Positions 32,405 to 42,329 of a stretch of 64,000 nt of DNA are shown piece by piece (position 1 is the stretch's first letter; every line of letters begins with the position of its first letter). The stretch lies in contig CAUYUJ010013947.1 of NCBI GenBank assembly GCA_963575745.1, positions 90,828 through 154,827 of the forward strand, written 5' to 3'. The notes under the pieces were generated by a model, which was given only the letters and a program-made list of their open reading frames with translations, was not told the DNA's origin and did no database searches. This stretch comes from Prorocentrum cordatum (Eukaryota; Sar; Dinophyceae; Prorocentrales; Prorocentraceae). The position numbers and the translations under genes were made by a program.

Positions 32405-32554
32405 GGGGCCCTGATGCACCTGGTGCCCCAGGGTATCCACATCGTCGACGAGCACGACAGGGACGTGGAGAGGACGGTGGCGGCTGCCAGGGTCTCGCGC
32501 GCGCTGCTGGTGCTGCTGTCCTCGGGGACGCTGTCGTCACCCGAGCAGATGGGG
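32405..32554 (+). CDS. TIR-domain protein, exon 3 of those found (rest of TIR-like domain 2)
   Basis: Begins after GCAAAG at 32404 in phase 0 and reads GALMHLVPQGIHIVDEHDRD then AAARVSRALLVLLSSGTLSS. This completes the second TIR-like domain: strand B with an acidic loop, a helix, and strand C. No WC..E motif is present, so domain 2 probably lacks enzyme activity and may be structural. Intron 2 (31111-32404, 1294 bp) is GC-AG. The exon's 3' end is uncertain: a GT at 32555 is one candidate, but the frame stays open to 33076. Confidence 0.55.
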
Positions 32555-32585
32555 GTTATCTCGAAGAGGAGAAAATCACACAAAC

Positions 32586-32735
32586 ATAAACTTTTGGCGC
32601 TCCGCGCGGATTTCTTGGATCCGCGCTGGGCCCCCCCGGCGGCGCCTCCGGCGCCGCCCCAGGCGTGCTCCGCGCGCCAGGGAGGGGGGTCCAGCGCGGA
32701 TCCAAGAAGTCCGCGCCGAGCGCCAACAGTTTATT
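32586..32735. mobile_element. Foldback element X, copy 2
   Basis: The left arm ATAAACTTTTGGCGCTCCGC...TTCTTGGATCCGCGCTGGGC pairs with the right arm GTCCAGCGCGGATCCAAGAA...GAGCGCCAACAGTTTATT. About 50 bp pairs with only a few mismatches. The loop itself holds GGCGGCGCCTCCGGCGCCGC, another palindrome. Confidence 0.8.
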
Positions 32736-32784
32736 TTTATGTGGCTGTTTCTTCTTCTATTATCGTTGGGGTCATGGCCGCCAT

Positions 32785-33076
32785 GTGCGATACGTCATCT
32801 GCTGGCGCCCACTGCCCAGTCGTGGTCCCGACGACCCTGCCGGGGTTCGAGTTCCCGTCCGACGAGTACTACAAAAGCTCCTTGCCAATGACGCTAGATC
32901 TGCAGAGCCGTCCTCGCGACGCGTCGGCAGCCGCAGCAAATGTCCGTGCGTTCTTCAAGAGGGTCGCGGTGTCATTCCCGACAGGCGCCACGGACAAGCT
33001 GCTGGATAATCAGGCCGCAGAGGTGGTCAACCGCGTTGTGCACCAGCACGTCTTTCGACGGGGAATGTCTTCTTGA
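32785..33076 (+). CDS. TIR-domain protein, likely last exon (start approximate)
   Basis: Same frame as exon 3: PTTLPGFEFPSDEYYKSSLP, then a helical segment (SAAAANVRAFFKRVAV, ATDKLLDNQAAEVVNRVV), with a stop at 33074-33076. Between exon 3 and this sequence lies a foldback element (32586-32735) in an open frame. Either it is intronic with boundaries I could not fix (no pairing of donor and AG gave matching phase), or it is translated. The acceptor and the start given here are approximate. Confidence 0.45.
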
Positions 33077-33632
33077 TTATCCATTAGACTGCTCTGGGAT
33101 GGGGCGTGGAACATTGGGCGTGCAGGCTCATCCCCTCTGTCGCCCTTCATTCTTAGTTATATACATATATTTTTCAGTCTTGCGTCCGAGCGGGGGACAG
33201 AAGCACACGCGCCTCCAGCGATGTCTGAGGCTTTCCCGGACCCGAGCCGCCGGCTCCCGTGACGCGTCCCCCCTCTTCTGCCCTCGTGTCCTGCGGCGTG
33301 TCCTTCGTCGGCCAGGCGCCCCTCCTCAGAGAGCAGCGCCGCCGCGATTTTCAGCACTGCTCTCGGACAGGTGGTCCGCTGGATGATCTGGGAACGAAAC
33401 GCAGTGCAGTCTCGCCCTCGTGCAGGGGGCAGCCTATGCGAGAGGGAGACCCCAGTGGGATTGGCACGCGGAGTCTGGTCTTCCCTTTCCCCTGTTCCCA
33501 TCCGTTCGCGTCTCCTCCTGCTTCTCCTCCTGATCCTCCTGCTCCTCCTGCTCTTCTTAGGCGTTTCGCCTGCCTTGCCACACGTTTCCCTGAAGGCCCC
33601 AGTGACCGCACCCACATACGCACACATCAACA
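33077..33632. other. Region 3' of the TIR gene
   Basis: Probably 3' UTR then intergenic sequence. TTATATACATATATTTTTCA near 33155 is locally AT-rich. A TCC-rich patch lies at 33515-33560. No other gene. Confidence 0.45.
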
Positions 33633-33815
33633 TACAGTCGGGGCCCATGCCAAGCAACACCCTGCTTGCCTCCAGGGTGCCCTGGGTTTCTTGGGTTCCG
33701 ATGGCTTTGCGATGGAAAGCGTAACGAACCCACACCAAACATCCAAGGACGTCCTGGGGTCTCAGGGTTGGGTTTCTCGTGGAAGGTTTCTTGTGGATCG
33801 GCCCGCACTGTAGTC
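33633..33815 (+). repeat. Rpt-B dispersed element, copy 3
   Basis: GGGGCCCATGCCAAGCAACA, CTTGCCTCCAGGGTGCCCTG, CCCACACCAAACAT, GGACGTCCTGGGGTCTCAGG and TTTCTTGTGGATCGG. This is the longest and clearest copy. Confidence 0.85.
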
Positions 33816-33849
33816 TTTCAGACAGGATTGGCATCACGTCATTGTCGAA

Positions 33850-34345
33850 AACGCCCACGGTGAATCACCGCCGCCCAATGCGTTCCCCGAGCCATTCGAC
33901 TATGTGTTCCCCGAGCCGTTGTGCAACCCCTCGGGGCAACACTTGGGAGAGGAAGAGGCCGCCCTCTTGGGCTCTCTTGGGACCATCGTAGTGCGACCGT
34001 CTTGGAGGCATCCTGGAGGCCCATCTTGGGCGATCTTGATCGGAGGCGAACTTCCCGTTGTTTCCAGGTCTTCCGCGCGGCCGGCGGATTTCGGCGAGAC
34101 CCCATTGGGAACCATTCGCGTACCCAATACAACTAAACATCGAATCATCTAATACGCCGTGCACCCCTGTGGCAAGCACATGGGGCGGCGGACCGAAGAC
34201 GCCTGCGGCGACTCACCGCCGCCCCCCGCCTTTTGGAAACGCCCATGCGGCCAAACGCTGGGCCGACATCTGGCCAAATTATTGGACCATAAGTTCACCC
34301 CAGCCGTTGTGCAACCCCTGGAGGACCACATGGGAGAGGACGATA
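33850..34345 (+). repeat. Two related ~120-bp blocks separated by Rpt-F sequence
   Basis: GTGAATCACCGCCGCCC...CCGTTGTGCAACCCCTCGGG...ACTTGGGAGAGGA (33860-33953) recurs as GCGACTCACCGCCGCCC...CCGTTGTGCAACCCCTGGAG...ACATGGGAGAGGA (34205-34340). Confidence 0.6.
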
Positions 34346-34565
34346 AATGGATGAGGAGAGGGAGGAGAAGGAAGACGAAAAAGAGCAGATGGAGGAGGAA
34401 GACGACGAAGAGGACGAACAAGAGAAGGAGGAGGAGGAGGATGAGGATGAGGAGTAGGAGGAGTATGGGAAATAAGGAGCAGGAGGAGGAGGAGGAGGAG
34501 GAGGAAACTTAGGAGAAGTAAGAGGAGGAGAAGGAGGATGATGAGGAGGAGGAAGAGAAGACCGG
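34346..34565. repeat. (GGA)n-rich tract
   Basis: Purine-rich with GAGGAGGA runs. Confidence 0.9.
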
Positions 34566-35125
34566 CTGAGTCCCTCTTGGGGCCTCCTGGGGGCTTCCTG
34601 GAAGCGTTTTGGGGGCCTCTGAGGGGCTTCTCGGTGGCTTCCTTTCTGCCTCTTGGGGGCCTCCTGGTTCCTCTTGGGGGCCTCTAGGGGATATCTTCGT
34701 CTTCGGAGGCCGTGTGGGAGCCCTCCCTGGGCAGTCTTGGGTCCTTCCTTGGGCGCTTCAGCGCCGTCTTGGAGGTCATGGGGCCGTCTTGGGGCCGTCT
34801 TGGGAGCCCTCTTGGGCTGCCTCGGGGGGCCCCCGTGGGCCGCCATGCGGGCTTCTTGGGCAGTCTTGGGGCCGTTGTGGAGCGTCGGAACCCCAAAAAA
34901 GACGAGAACGCTCAAGGCATTGGAACATCTCAGGACAACCAGCGATTTCGGCATCCTGGAAGTCCTCTTGAGGCCCTCTTGGGGCGTCTTGGCGGCTTCT
35001 TGGGCCATCTGGAGGGCATCTTGGACCGTCTTTCGGGGCATCTTGGGCCGTCTTGGGAGGCATCTTTGAGCTGTCTTGAGATCTCTTGGGCCCATCGCGG
35101 GAGTCATCTTGCCCGTCTTCCAGGC
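34566..35125 (+). repeat. Rpt-F quasi-repeat, long copy
   Basis: Over 500 bp of CTTGGGGGCCTC and TCTTGGGGCCGTC units of about 15-35 bp, with a GTTGTGGAGCGTCGGAACCC block near 34872 that matches the 4160 and 58830 blocks. The 'ORF' through it on the minus strand is Lys/Pro/Arg-rich and is an artefact of composition. Confidence 0.75.
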
Positions 35126-35689
35126 CATTTTGGGGGTCTTTAGGATACTGCCGTTTGATTTTCCGTTCTCGTCGGGTGGTTGGCGGGCTGGGCAGTGGCC
35201 CCATCAGGATCTTGTTAAAACAAACCCAGCACTACCTAGAGTTTGGCATGCCGAGCGCCCCTGTGGCAAGGCACAGCGGGCGGATCCAGTGGCCTTCGGC
35301 CCACTCCGCCACCGCGCCTGGGTTGTAGGTCAGGGAGTCTCTTTGATGCCCGTGGGGACATCTCGGGAAGCCTCTCGGATGTCTCTCGGAGGGGAGTTTG
35401 AATCTGCCCCCCCCGAACCAGACTGCAGATGCTCTCCGCGGTTGTGTACATCCGTACTGGACACGACACTCCCGAGTTCGCAACGGTCTATCAGGCGTCG
35501 TGGGCGTTTGCGCGACGAGTGGACGGCCATGCTGCAGAGTGCAGAAGGAAGCACCTCGTGCCAATCTGAGATCTGACTCTTTGCACGATCGGCGCATGCG
35601 GAAGTACATCGTTGTATAGCACTGTCGGCGTCCGCGCGCCTTTGGCGTATGACTCGTGTGTGTGTGTGTGGTTCGGACCCAGAAGGAGG
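35126..35689. other. Unassigned stretch
   Basis: No recognised domain or repeat family. Confidence 0.5.
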
Positions 35690-35765
35690 AGGAGGAGGAG
35701 GTGGTGGAGGAGGAGGAGGCGGAGGAGGAGGAGGAGGAGGAGGAGGAGGAGGAGGAGGACAAGGG
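35690..35765. repeat. (GGA)n tract
   Basis: About 75 bp of AGG repeats. A further GGCGGCGAC patch follows at 35855-35895. Confidence 0.95.
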
Positions 35766-36127
35766 GAGCACAGCTGGCGCCTCCTCCTCCCAAGAGGCGA
35801 CGAGGACGAGACTGCCTTCCGACATCGAGCTTGCCCCGCGGAGGCCGCCTCCCTGACGACGGCGACGGCGGCGGCGGCGGCGACAGCAGCGACGGTGCAT
35901 TTAGAAGTTTCCTCTTTGGGGGCCTCTTCGGGGCGCTGTCTTCGCCACGGCCGGATTCCCCATTCGGCGGCGAGCGAGGGGGTGAAGTGAGAAGGAGGAG
36001 GCCTTCTCGGAAGGCGGCGGGACCTTCCGGAAGCCCCTCGCGCCTTCTCATGAGTTTTTTTGCGTCTGTTCGGGGCAGGCTGAGAAAGCGTCTCAGAAGG
36101 CCAGGGGACTTCCGAGCCTTCTGAGAA
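35766..36127. other. Unassigned GC-rich stretch
   Basis: No gene supported. Confidence 0.5.
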
Positions 36128-36290
36128 TCAGGAGGGGAAGAAACACGCAGACACAATTAATCGTCGACTCCCCAGAAAATATGGGAAAATGTGGGAAGTG
36201 GTGGGGAAGACAAGCACCAGGAGATATAGGAACATATCGGGGAACCTTTTCATTTGCGTGAATTTACTTGTGTGTCCCAGGGCCCCTTCT
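36128..36290 (+). repeat. Rpt-A copy
   Basis: TCAGGAGGGGAAGAAACACG, CAATTAATCGTCGACTCCCC, AAAATATGGGAAAATGTGGG, TTTTCATTTGCGTG and CCCAGGGCCCC. Confidence 0.8.
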
Positions 36291-37033
36291 GCGAAGGCCC
36301 GCGCCCCTCCTTACGTCCCCCCGGGCGTTGGCCGCCGGGCCTTCTTTCGCGGGGGGCCTCCCCGGGGCGCCGTCGTCGCCACGGCGGGCCTCTCCCCCGT
36401 GCACCCCAGGAACAGGGCCCCCGAGACGAGCTCCCTCGGCGGCGCGCCAGGGAGTGAGATTCTGTCAGCCTTGGGGGCTTCGGCCCTCTGGCTTTTGGGT
36501 TGATTTCGTCTTCGCGCGCCCCGCTCCGACTGGACACGCCGTCGGCGCCTTCGCCCGCGGCCGCTGACTAAAAAAGGTCAGGGAGTGATCCCTGGCCCGA
36601 GGGGCCCCCGGTGCGGGCTCACATGCGTCCCCCCAGCACGGGCCTGCGCTCCCAGCTCTGCCCCCCCCCCCCCGCCGGCCCCCGAGGGCCGCGCATCGGA
36701 GGTCCCGCCTGCCCAGGGCCACCTGCGTGCGTCGGGCCCAGACATGACCGCGTCGTGGAAAAATCAGGACGGGAGGTGTTTTGCCAATTTCGGCCTCGGG
36801 GGGCCCTCGCCGGGCCTCGGGACCGTCAGCCAACGACTCATGATGCAAAACCGGTCCTAGGGAAAGGGTCGGGACTTCCAGGTACCCCGTATTTCGAAAA
36901 AAAGAAGGATGTCGCGTGTTTGGGAAAGTCCCTCCCCCCCCAGGCCACTTTTGCTCGTAGGCGACTCACGCGACGGCGGCGTCGACGGCGACGGCCCCAC
37001 GCCTTGCTCTGGCCGCGTCGATGTCCGGGACGA
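36291..37033. other. Unassigned GC-rich stretch
   Basis: Long overlapping ORFs but no domain; ordinary dispersed GC-rich sequence. Confidence 0.5.
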
Positions 37034-37236
37034 CCGACATGGGTACGGAAAGAATGGGTACAAAGACCGACAGCAGTCCTAATTCATTTTGCGCAGGATT
37101 CGCTGTCGGCGTCGCCGCGGATTGTGTCCATTTTTTCATTTGGGACAGAAGGCCGCCTGCCAAGCAGCGGCCGCTGTTGGTTCGGGACAACATTTGCTGT
37201 TTGGCATTGTGTCCATTGTTTCCGTGCCCATTTCGG
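37034..37236. mobile_element. MITE-like element E, copy 1
   Basis: The left end CCGACATGGGTACGGAAAGA and the right end (reverse complement CCGAAATGGGCACGGAAACA) form an inverted terminal repeat of about 32 bp. The interior holds AGCAGCGGCCGCTGTTGG. Copy 2 is at 59172-59366. It has no coding capacity. Confidence 0.75.
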
Positions 37237-37249
37237 TAGACTGAACGTA

Positions 37250-37410
37250 GGAGTGACCTTTCGCCGGAGTGACCTTTGGTGCGGGCCCAACGGGCCCCCC
37301 CGATCGCCGAACGCGATGCGGCAGTTGCGTCTCGCGCGCTCGGTATTGGTCCCCCCCGCGGCCCCCAAAAAGCCGTGCACCAAAGGTCACTCTTACCCAG
37401 GGTCACTCTT
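37250..37410. mobile_element. Foldback element with double GAGTGACC ends
   Basis: GGAGTGACCTTTCGCCGGAG followed by TGACCTTTGGTGC at the left is inverted as GCACCAAAGGTCACTCTTAC followed by CCAGGGTCACTCTT at the right. Each end carries the GTGACC word twice. Length is about 161 bp. Confidence 0.75.
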
Positions 37411-37417
37411 GCGTGTG

Positions 37418-37590
37418 CAGTCGACCCGCATAGCAAGGATAGGCATCCTTTCCAAGGGTACCCTGGCATCCTCGCCTCCCGGGTCCACCCTTGGACACTT
37501 TCGTTGGCCACGCCGAAACGCTTCGAATTCGAAATGGGTGTCCAAGGCCCTTGCATCCTTGGCGCGCATCCTTATGATGCGGATCGACTG
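37418..37590. mobile_element. Foldback element with CAGTCGA ends
   Basis: CAGTCGACCCGCATAGCAAG followed by GATAGGCATCC pairs with the reverse complement of the right end, CAGTCGATCCGCATCATAAG followed by GATGCGCGCC. TTCGAATTCGAA lies inside. Confidence 0.65.
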
Positions 37591-37644
37591 TAGCCGAGGC
37601 TTGTCAACACGTCGGATGTCTGCAGGCATGGGCTCGGACCTTCT

Positions 37645-38037
37645 TTCTTCTTCCTCCTCCTCCTCCTCCTCCTCCTCCTCCTCCTCCTCCTCCTCCTCCA
37701 GCGACCCTGGCTTCGCGTGTGGCCGAGACGGCCCCGCGCCTCGCTCTGGCCGCGCCGAGGTCCAGGGGCGGCTCGAAGGCGGAACCCGGCTCGCGGGGGC
37801 TCGCCGCCCGCGGCGAGCCGCGGGGGGTCGCAGAGCGCCTGGCGGAGCAGAGCGGCGGGCGCCCCCGCAGCGACTCCGCTCCCGCGAGGCCCTCGCGCGG
37901 GAGGAAGGGGGGGGGGCAGCAGGCCCAGACGAGGAGCAGGAGGAGGAGGAGGAGGAGGAGGAGGAGGAGGAGGAGGAGGAGGAGGAGGAGGAGGAGGAGG
38001 AGGAGGAGGAGGAGGAGGAGGAGGAGGAGTCAAGTGC
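37645..38037. repeat. (TCC)n then (GGA)n tracts facing each other
   Basis: 37645-37700 is TCC repeats and 37930-38037 is GGA repeats; the two could pair. The GC-rich sequence between shows no gene. LINE L4 begins shortly after. Confidence 0.9.
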
Positions 38038-38229
38038 GGTCGCTGCCGGGGGGGGGGGGGCGGGGGCGATGGGCCAGGCTGCGCGCGCCAGGGGTTGTGC
38101 GGGCGCAGCGTGTGTTCCATCATGCCTTCGCGAGGCAGCACGCCGCCGCCGGGCTCTCCCGCCCGCGCTGCGAGGCCTCCGGGGAGGCCGCGGAGCTGGA
38201 GCCGCAGCACGGGACGGGGAACCTCCTCT

Positions 38230-40252
38230 CCGCCGCACCAACGTCCACCAGATGAGGATTTTGAAGGGGTTGGTAGAGCAGGCTCTGTTCCTGCCCGGCG
38301 GCAGCGGCCACGACACGATGTACCAGTCGAACAGATGCGACGCTTGACGTTCGACGCGGACATGCCCCAAGCCGCTGGGCGATCAGCTGAAGGGCAGATC
38401 AGGGAGACAGAGTGGGTCTTGAGATTTTCGGTACAGCCATCGTGGGGGGGTGCCAGCGCGAAGTGCAGCGCGTGCCACGTGCGCATGGAGGCGGGCGCAC
38501 TCCGGGTGTGCTCAACGGCGCGCGTTCATCATCCCAAGCACTACCACGTATCCTGCCTGGGGCGAGTTCTCGGCCGAGCTGCGCAGGTTGAAGGGCTCGC
38601 AGCCCTGCCTGCGACCCTGCAGGAGGAGGTTGCGCCATGGCTGGAGGTGCCGCCGGCCGGCCCTCGCCCTGCGGATGCAGGACGCGGTCGAGGGCAGCAT
38701 GCACTCGCCGGACATCGAGGTGAGTCCCAGCGCCGTGGTGTTGCCGGAGCCTGGGGTTCTGCATCACATGTCTTGGTGGTCGGCCCCGGGTGCGTCAGCC
38801 ATGGGGGAGGCGTACACCAGCATCGACTCCCTGCTCACGAGCCTCGCCTCGACGCTGGACGGAGTTCCGAATTCTCTGGCTCTTGCTATTGGCGAGGCGC
38901 GTGAGGCCGTCTCCACATACATCCTGCAAGCCACTTCTGAAGCCGAGGCTCTCGAGGGCTGGCGGTGCCTTCTGTGCATGGACCGCATGCTGTTCGGTGA
39001 GCTCCATACGGGCCGCGGGAGCGACGCAGACACCACGGTGACGGCGAAAGTGTCCGAGCGGCTGCAGGATTTTTGGGCTGGACGTTGGCAGACCCTGTTA
39101 AGCGATACTGCGATCACCTCTCGCGACGGGGGTGCGCTAGACACGAAAGACCGTACAGTGCATCGTGTACGAAGTTTGCTGATGAAGGGTGAGCTTGGCC
39201 GGGCTGCCGCAGCCGCCTGGGGGGCAGCAGCGATGCGCACTACCGCCGAAACCGCAGAAGCCTTCGTGCAGCAGGGCCCGCAGGAGCCTGCGCACGTGGA
39301 CGGACCTGCTGACGCCGAGTCTGCGCACCAACTGCGCCGAGACGTGGAGGAATGCCTGCGAGGTCACTGGCGAAAGGTGCCCCAAGGGGCGGGCGCCGGT
39401 CCACAGGGCGACCGGTTCGAACACTGGCAGCCGCTGGCTCACACGGCCGGGCGAGGAGAGGCCACGGCGCGTGTGCTGGCCACGCTCGCTGGGGGAGACG
39501 CGCCTATGGAGGTGCTGACGCTGGCGCTGGCAGGGAGGCTGTTGGGCCTGGCCAAGAGAGACGACGGCACCCGGGTGCTTGCCTGCGGGTCTGTCCCGCG
39601 CCGACTGGTCGGCCGCGCAGTGTGCAAGGCGAGACGGGCCGCCATCGCAGACGCAGTCGGCGACTGCCAGTGCGGGGCGGGGCAGCCATCTGGCACAGAA
39701 GCTTTGCACAAGACGCTGAGCGCGAAGGCGGAGCAGTTTCCGGATCATGCGTACGTCTCCGTGGACATGGCGAACGCGTTCCGCTGCATCCGGAGACGCG
39801 GCGTCTTCCGGGCATTCAGGGCGAGGTTCCCAGATATGGAACTTTTGGCCAGCCAGTGGTATGACCGGCCAACGACCCACGTGGCCAGCGGAGGCGGGAA
39901 CGCAGCCAAGTTAGTGCAGCAGCTGCATGGCTTAGACCAAGGCTGTCCGCTCAGTCCGGCCCTCATTGCCATTGCTGTGGCACCGGCGCTGGAGGGCCTC
40001 CGAGACTTTGCACGGCAACGCTCTGCGGATTCCTGGGTGTACGCTTACTTGGACGACGTCTACTTGGTCGTCCCGCGCCTGCACCTGCGAAGCGTCCTGG
40101 CTGAGGCGCGGCGCCTCTTTGGCGAGCTCGGGTTGCACCTGCGGGAGCCGAAGACACGCTTGTGGTTCCCCGCAGGCCCGCTGGCGGACCTGCCCGCAGA
40201 CCTGGCCCAGTACGTGGTGAAAGAGCTCCCCTGCGCGCCCACGGCCAGATGA
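38230..40252 (+). pseudogene. LINE L4 part 1: zinc finger and reverse transcriptase
   Basis: The frame open from 37717 holds a likely N-terminal finger, AKCSACHVRMEAGALRVCS followed by HHPKHYHVSCL (38458-38560). The C-x2-C and H-x2-C spacing and Gly-Ala-Leu-Arg turn resemble a PARP-type zinc finger. A shift near 38650-38700 leads into the 38450-40252 frame. The RT there has GSVPRRLVGRAVCKARR, motif A YVSVDMANAFRCIRR, motif B HGLDQGCPLSPAL and motif C VYAYLDDVYLVV (YLDD at 40046-40057). The frame ends in TGA just before the thumb, where part 2 continues in the next frame. The RT core is intact, so this is the freshest RT in the window. The exact 5' end is not fixed; 38230 is approximate. A GGA tract lies about 200 bp upstream. 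Confidence 0.8.
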
Positions 40253-40292
40253 GCAGCGCGACGAGGAGGACGGGCGAGACGCGCCCGCTGGC

Positions 40293-41660
40293 GTGGAGGA
40301 TGCAGGGGCGCCGGGGCTGGCCACGGAGCGGCTGCGCACCTACGCGGGCAAGCTCTTTCACCTTCTGGCGGCTGGGCTGGAAGCGCAACACGTAGTCACG
40401 CTCGTGCGCTGCTATGTGAACGGAGCTGTCGCTCACTTCCAGCGCGCTCGCGTCGCAGCTGCGGGGGCTTGGCGGTGCTGCGACGAGGCCGTCGCAGCCG
40501 CGATGTCGAGCTTGCTCGGCGCGCCGCTCTCGGACGACGGCAGAATGCTGCTCTTCCTCCCGCTGAAGCTCGGGCGCGCTGGCTTCCAGAGCGCGGCGCT
40601 GCGGACCGACGGTGCTTTGGTGGCGTCCTGGGCCGCGGTGGAGGACGCCGCGAGGGCCGACCAGGGCCTGCCGACCGAGGCCGCAGCCCGCGCAGCGACG
40701 CCCCGACGCACAGCAGCGCTGGCGACAGCAAGGGCCCGCCTCGGCGCCGCTGGCGCGGTGGCCTTTGCGAGCACCCAGAAAGAAGTGATGCAGCCGGAGA
40801 CGCGGCGGGTTTACCGCGACCTGCTGCGACGCTTGACAAACCAGGGTGACAACGACGGGGCAGCCCTGGTCCGCAGCGCCGGCGGAGAGGGCGGCGCTCG
40901 GCTGTGGCCACCGCGCAGGACGGAACACTTGCTCGGCGACGACGATTTCATCGTCAGCCTCCGGCGCCGCCTCCTGGTCGTAGACCCCGCGGCGAGCGGC
41001 GGTGCGCCGTGCGCGCGCCGAGCGACGACCACGGGTGCGCTCTGCGGGCGCGTGTCCCAGAGGCGCTATGGCGTCCGCGCCGTGTGCTGCCGCGCAGGCC
41101 CTGGCTTCTTCGTGCGCCGCCACAACGGGTGCCGGGGCGCCCTCGCAGCGTGGCCGCGGGAGGTTGGCGACGGAGACTCTGCGCTGACAGAGCAGCGCGT
41201 CCCAGGGTGGGACCGGATGGCGCGACAGGGCATTGAACAGGCCGTCCTAGACGTTATTATGATCACCAATTCTGGGCGCGTGGCTGTGGATGTCAGCGTC
41301 GCTGAGGCACCTTCTGCTGACAACGCCACAGCGCGGGCACGGGCGCGGGCCGACGGGGCAGCGGCGCGCGAGCGTGAGCAGGAGAAGCACCGCCGTTACC
41401 CAGGGCCAGGCCTGGTTGCGGCCGCGCTGGAAACCGGCGGCCGGATGGGCCGCGAGTTCCGGGCGTTTCTGCGGGCGCAGGCGCCCGCGGACGAGCGGCG
41501 CGCTGCCAGCCTGGCAGATGTCCGCCAGCGGCTGGCCACAGCGCTGCAGCGGGGCGTGGCCGCCATGCTGCTGGGCAGCGCGGGGGCCCAGCCGTGGCCG
41601 TTGCGGACGTCCTGCCCGGCCCTGGCGACGGGCGCAATGAGGCGTCGACGCCGCATCTAG
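40293..41660 (+). pseudogene. LINE L4 part 2: thumb region and restriction-like endonuclease
   Basis: Continues the L4 protein after a +1 shift between about 40245 and 40290. It opens with the post-RT segment (ERLRTYAGKLFHLLAAGLEA, then VTLVRCYVNGAVAHF). The C-terminal third has a Cys/His cluster (GVRAVCC, FVRRHNGCRGAL), then QAVLDVIMITNSG, RVAVDVSVAEA and REREQEKHRRY. The spacing D-x(n)-D-x-S with a downstream Lys is that of the PD-(D/E)xK restriction-like endonucleases of early-branching LINEs (R2/NeSL-type). It would nick the insertion target. Such elements are often site-specific. The 455-codon frame is unbroken. One frameshift is the only lesion between parts 1 and 2, so an error or programmed shift is possible. 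Confidence 0.7.
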
Positions 41661-42329
41661 TTTACTACTTAGTAACCTCTTCTCCCTCTTTCCCCTCCTC
41701 CGCCTCCGCCGCGTCCTTTTCCTCCTTCGCCTCGCCCCTCCGTGGTCGTTTTGGCTGCTCTTTCCTCCGTAGTCGTTTTGGCTGCCAGTGCCGTCCCTGT
41801 GCCTTTTGATTCGCTTCTCTCCATCCCTCCCCTCTCCTCTCCTGCTCCTTGCCTCCGGCGGAGGTGCGCGGCGCCTAACGGTGTGGTTCGGTGGCGCGCG
41901 CCACGCGGCCGCGGCCCCGTCTCCTCCGTCTCCCGGCCCCTCCTGGCTCCCTCTCCCTCTCCTCTCTGCCTCGCCGCTGCTGCTTTTTAGGGGTGTGCCC
42001 TGTCGCCGGCGCCCGGGTGGAGTGGCGCCCTCCGCCCCGGGAGCTGAGAAAAATTCCGGATGGGCACACCCCTTCCTTTTTCGAGCGTTTGCTTCTGCTG
42101 CCTCTCGCCCGCGTGTCTCGCTCGGGGCCCCTCCTGTCCATCGTGGGTGCTGCTTCAGGCTTGTTCCCAAGATCTGGCGGGGCCCCGGACAAGAGCTGCG
42201 TCGGCTGCGCACGGCGAAGTTTTTTCTGGGTCGGCTTCAACGCGGGGCCGGCCCGGTGAAGGACGTGGACCCGGTCGCTGCAGGCAGCCCTTGCAGAGCC
42301 GCCGGGTCCGCCACGGCCGCGGGCGGCGA
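41661..42329. other. L4 3' flank, unassigned
   Basis: Begins with pyrimidine-rich sequence (41670-41860). No gene recognised. Confidence 0.5.

Noticed and set aside
36611-38347. 578-aa plus ORF and the 395-aa ORF before LINE L4
   Set aside because: Crosses three foldback elements and the TCC/GGA tracts; poly-Ser and poly-Glu segments are repeat-derived. Only the last part (after about 38230) fits L4.
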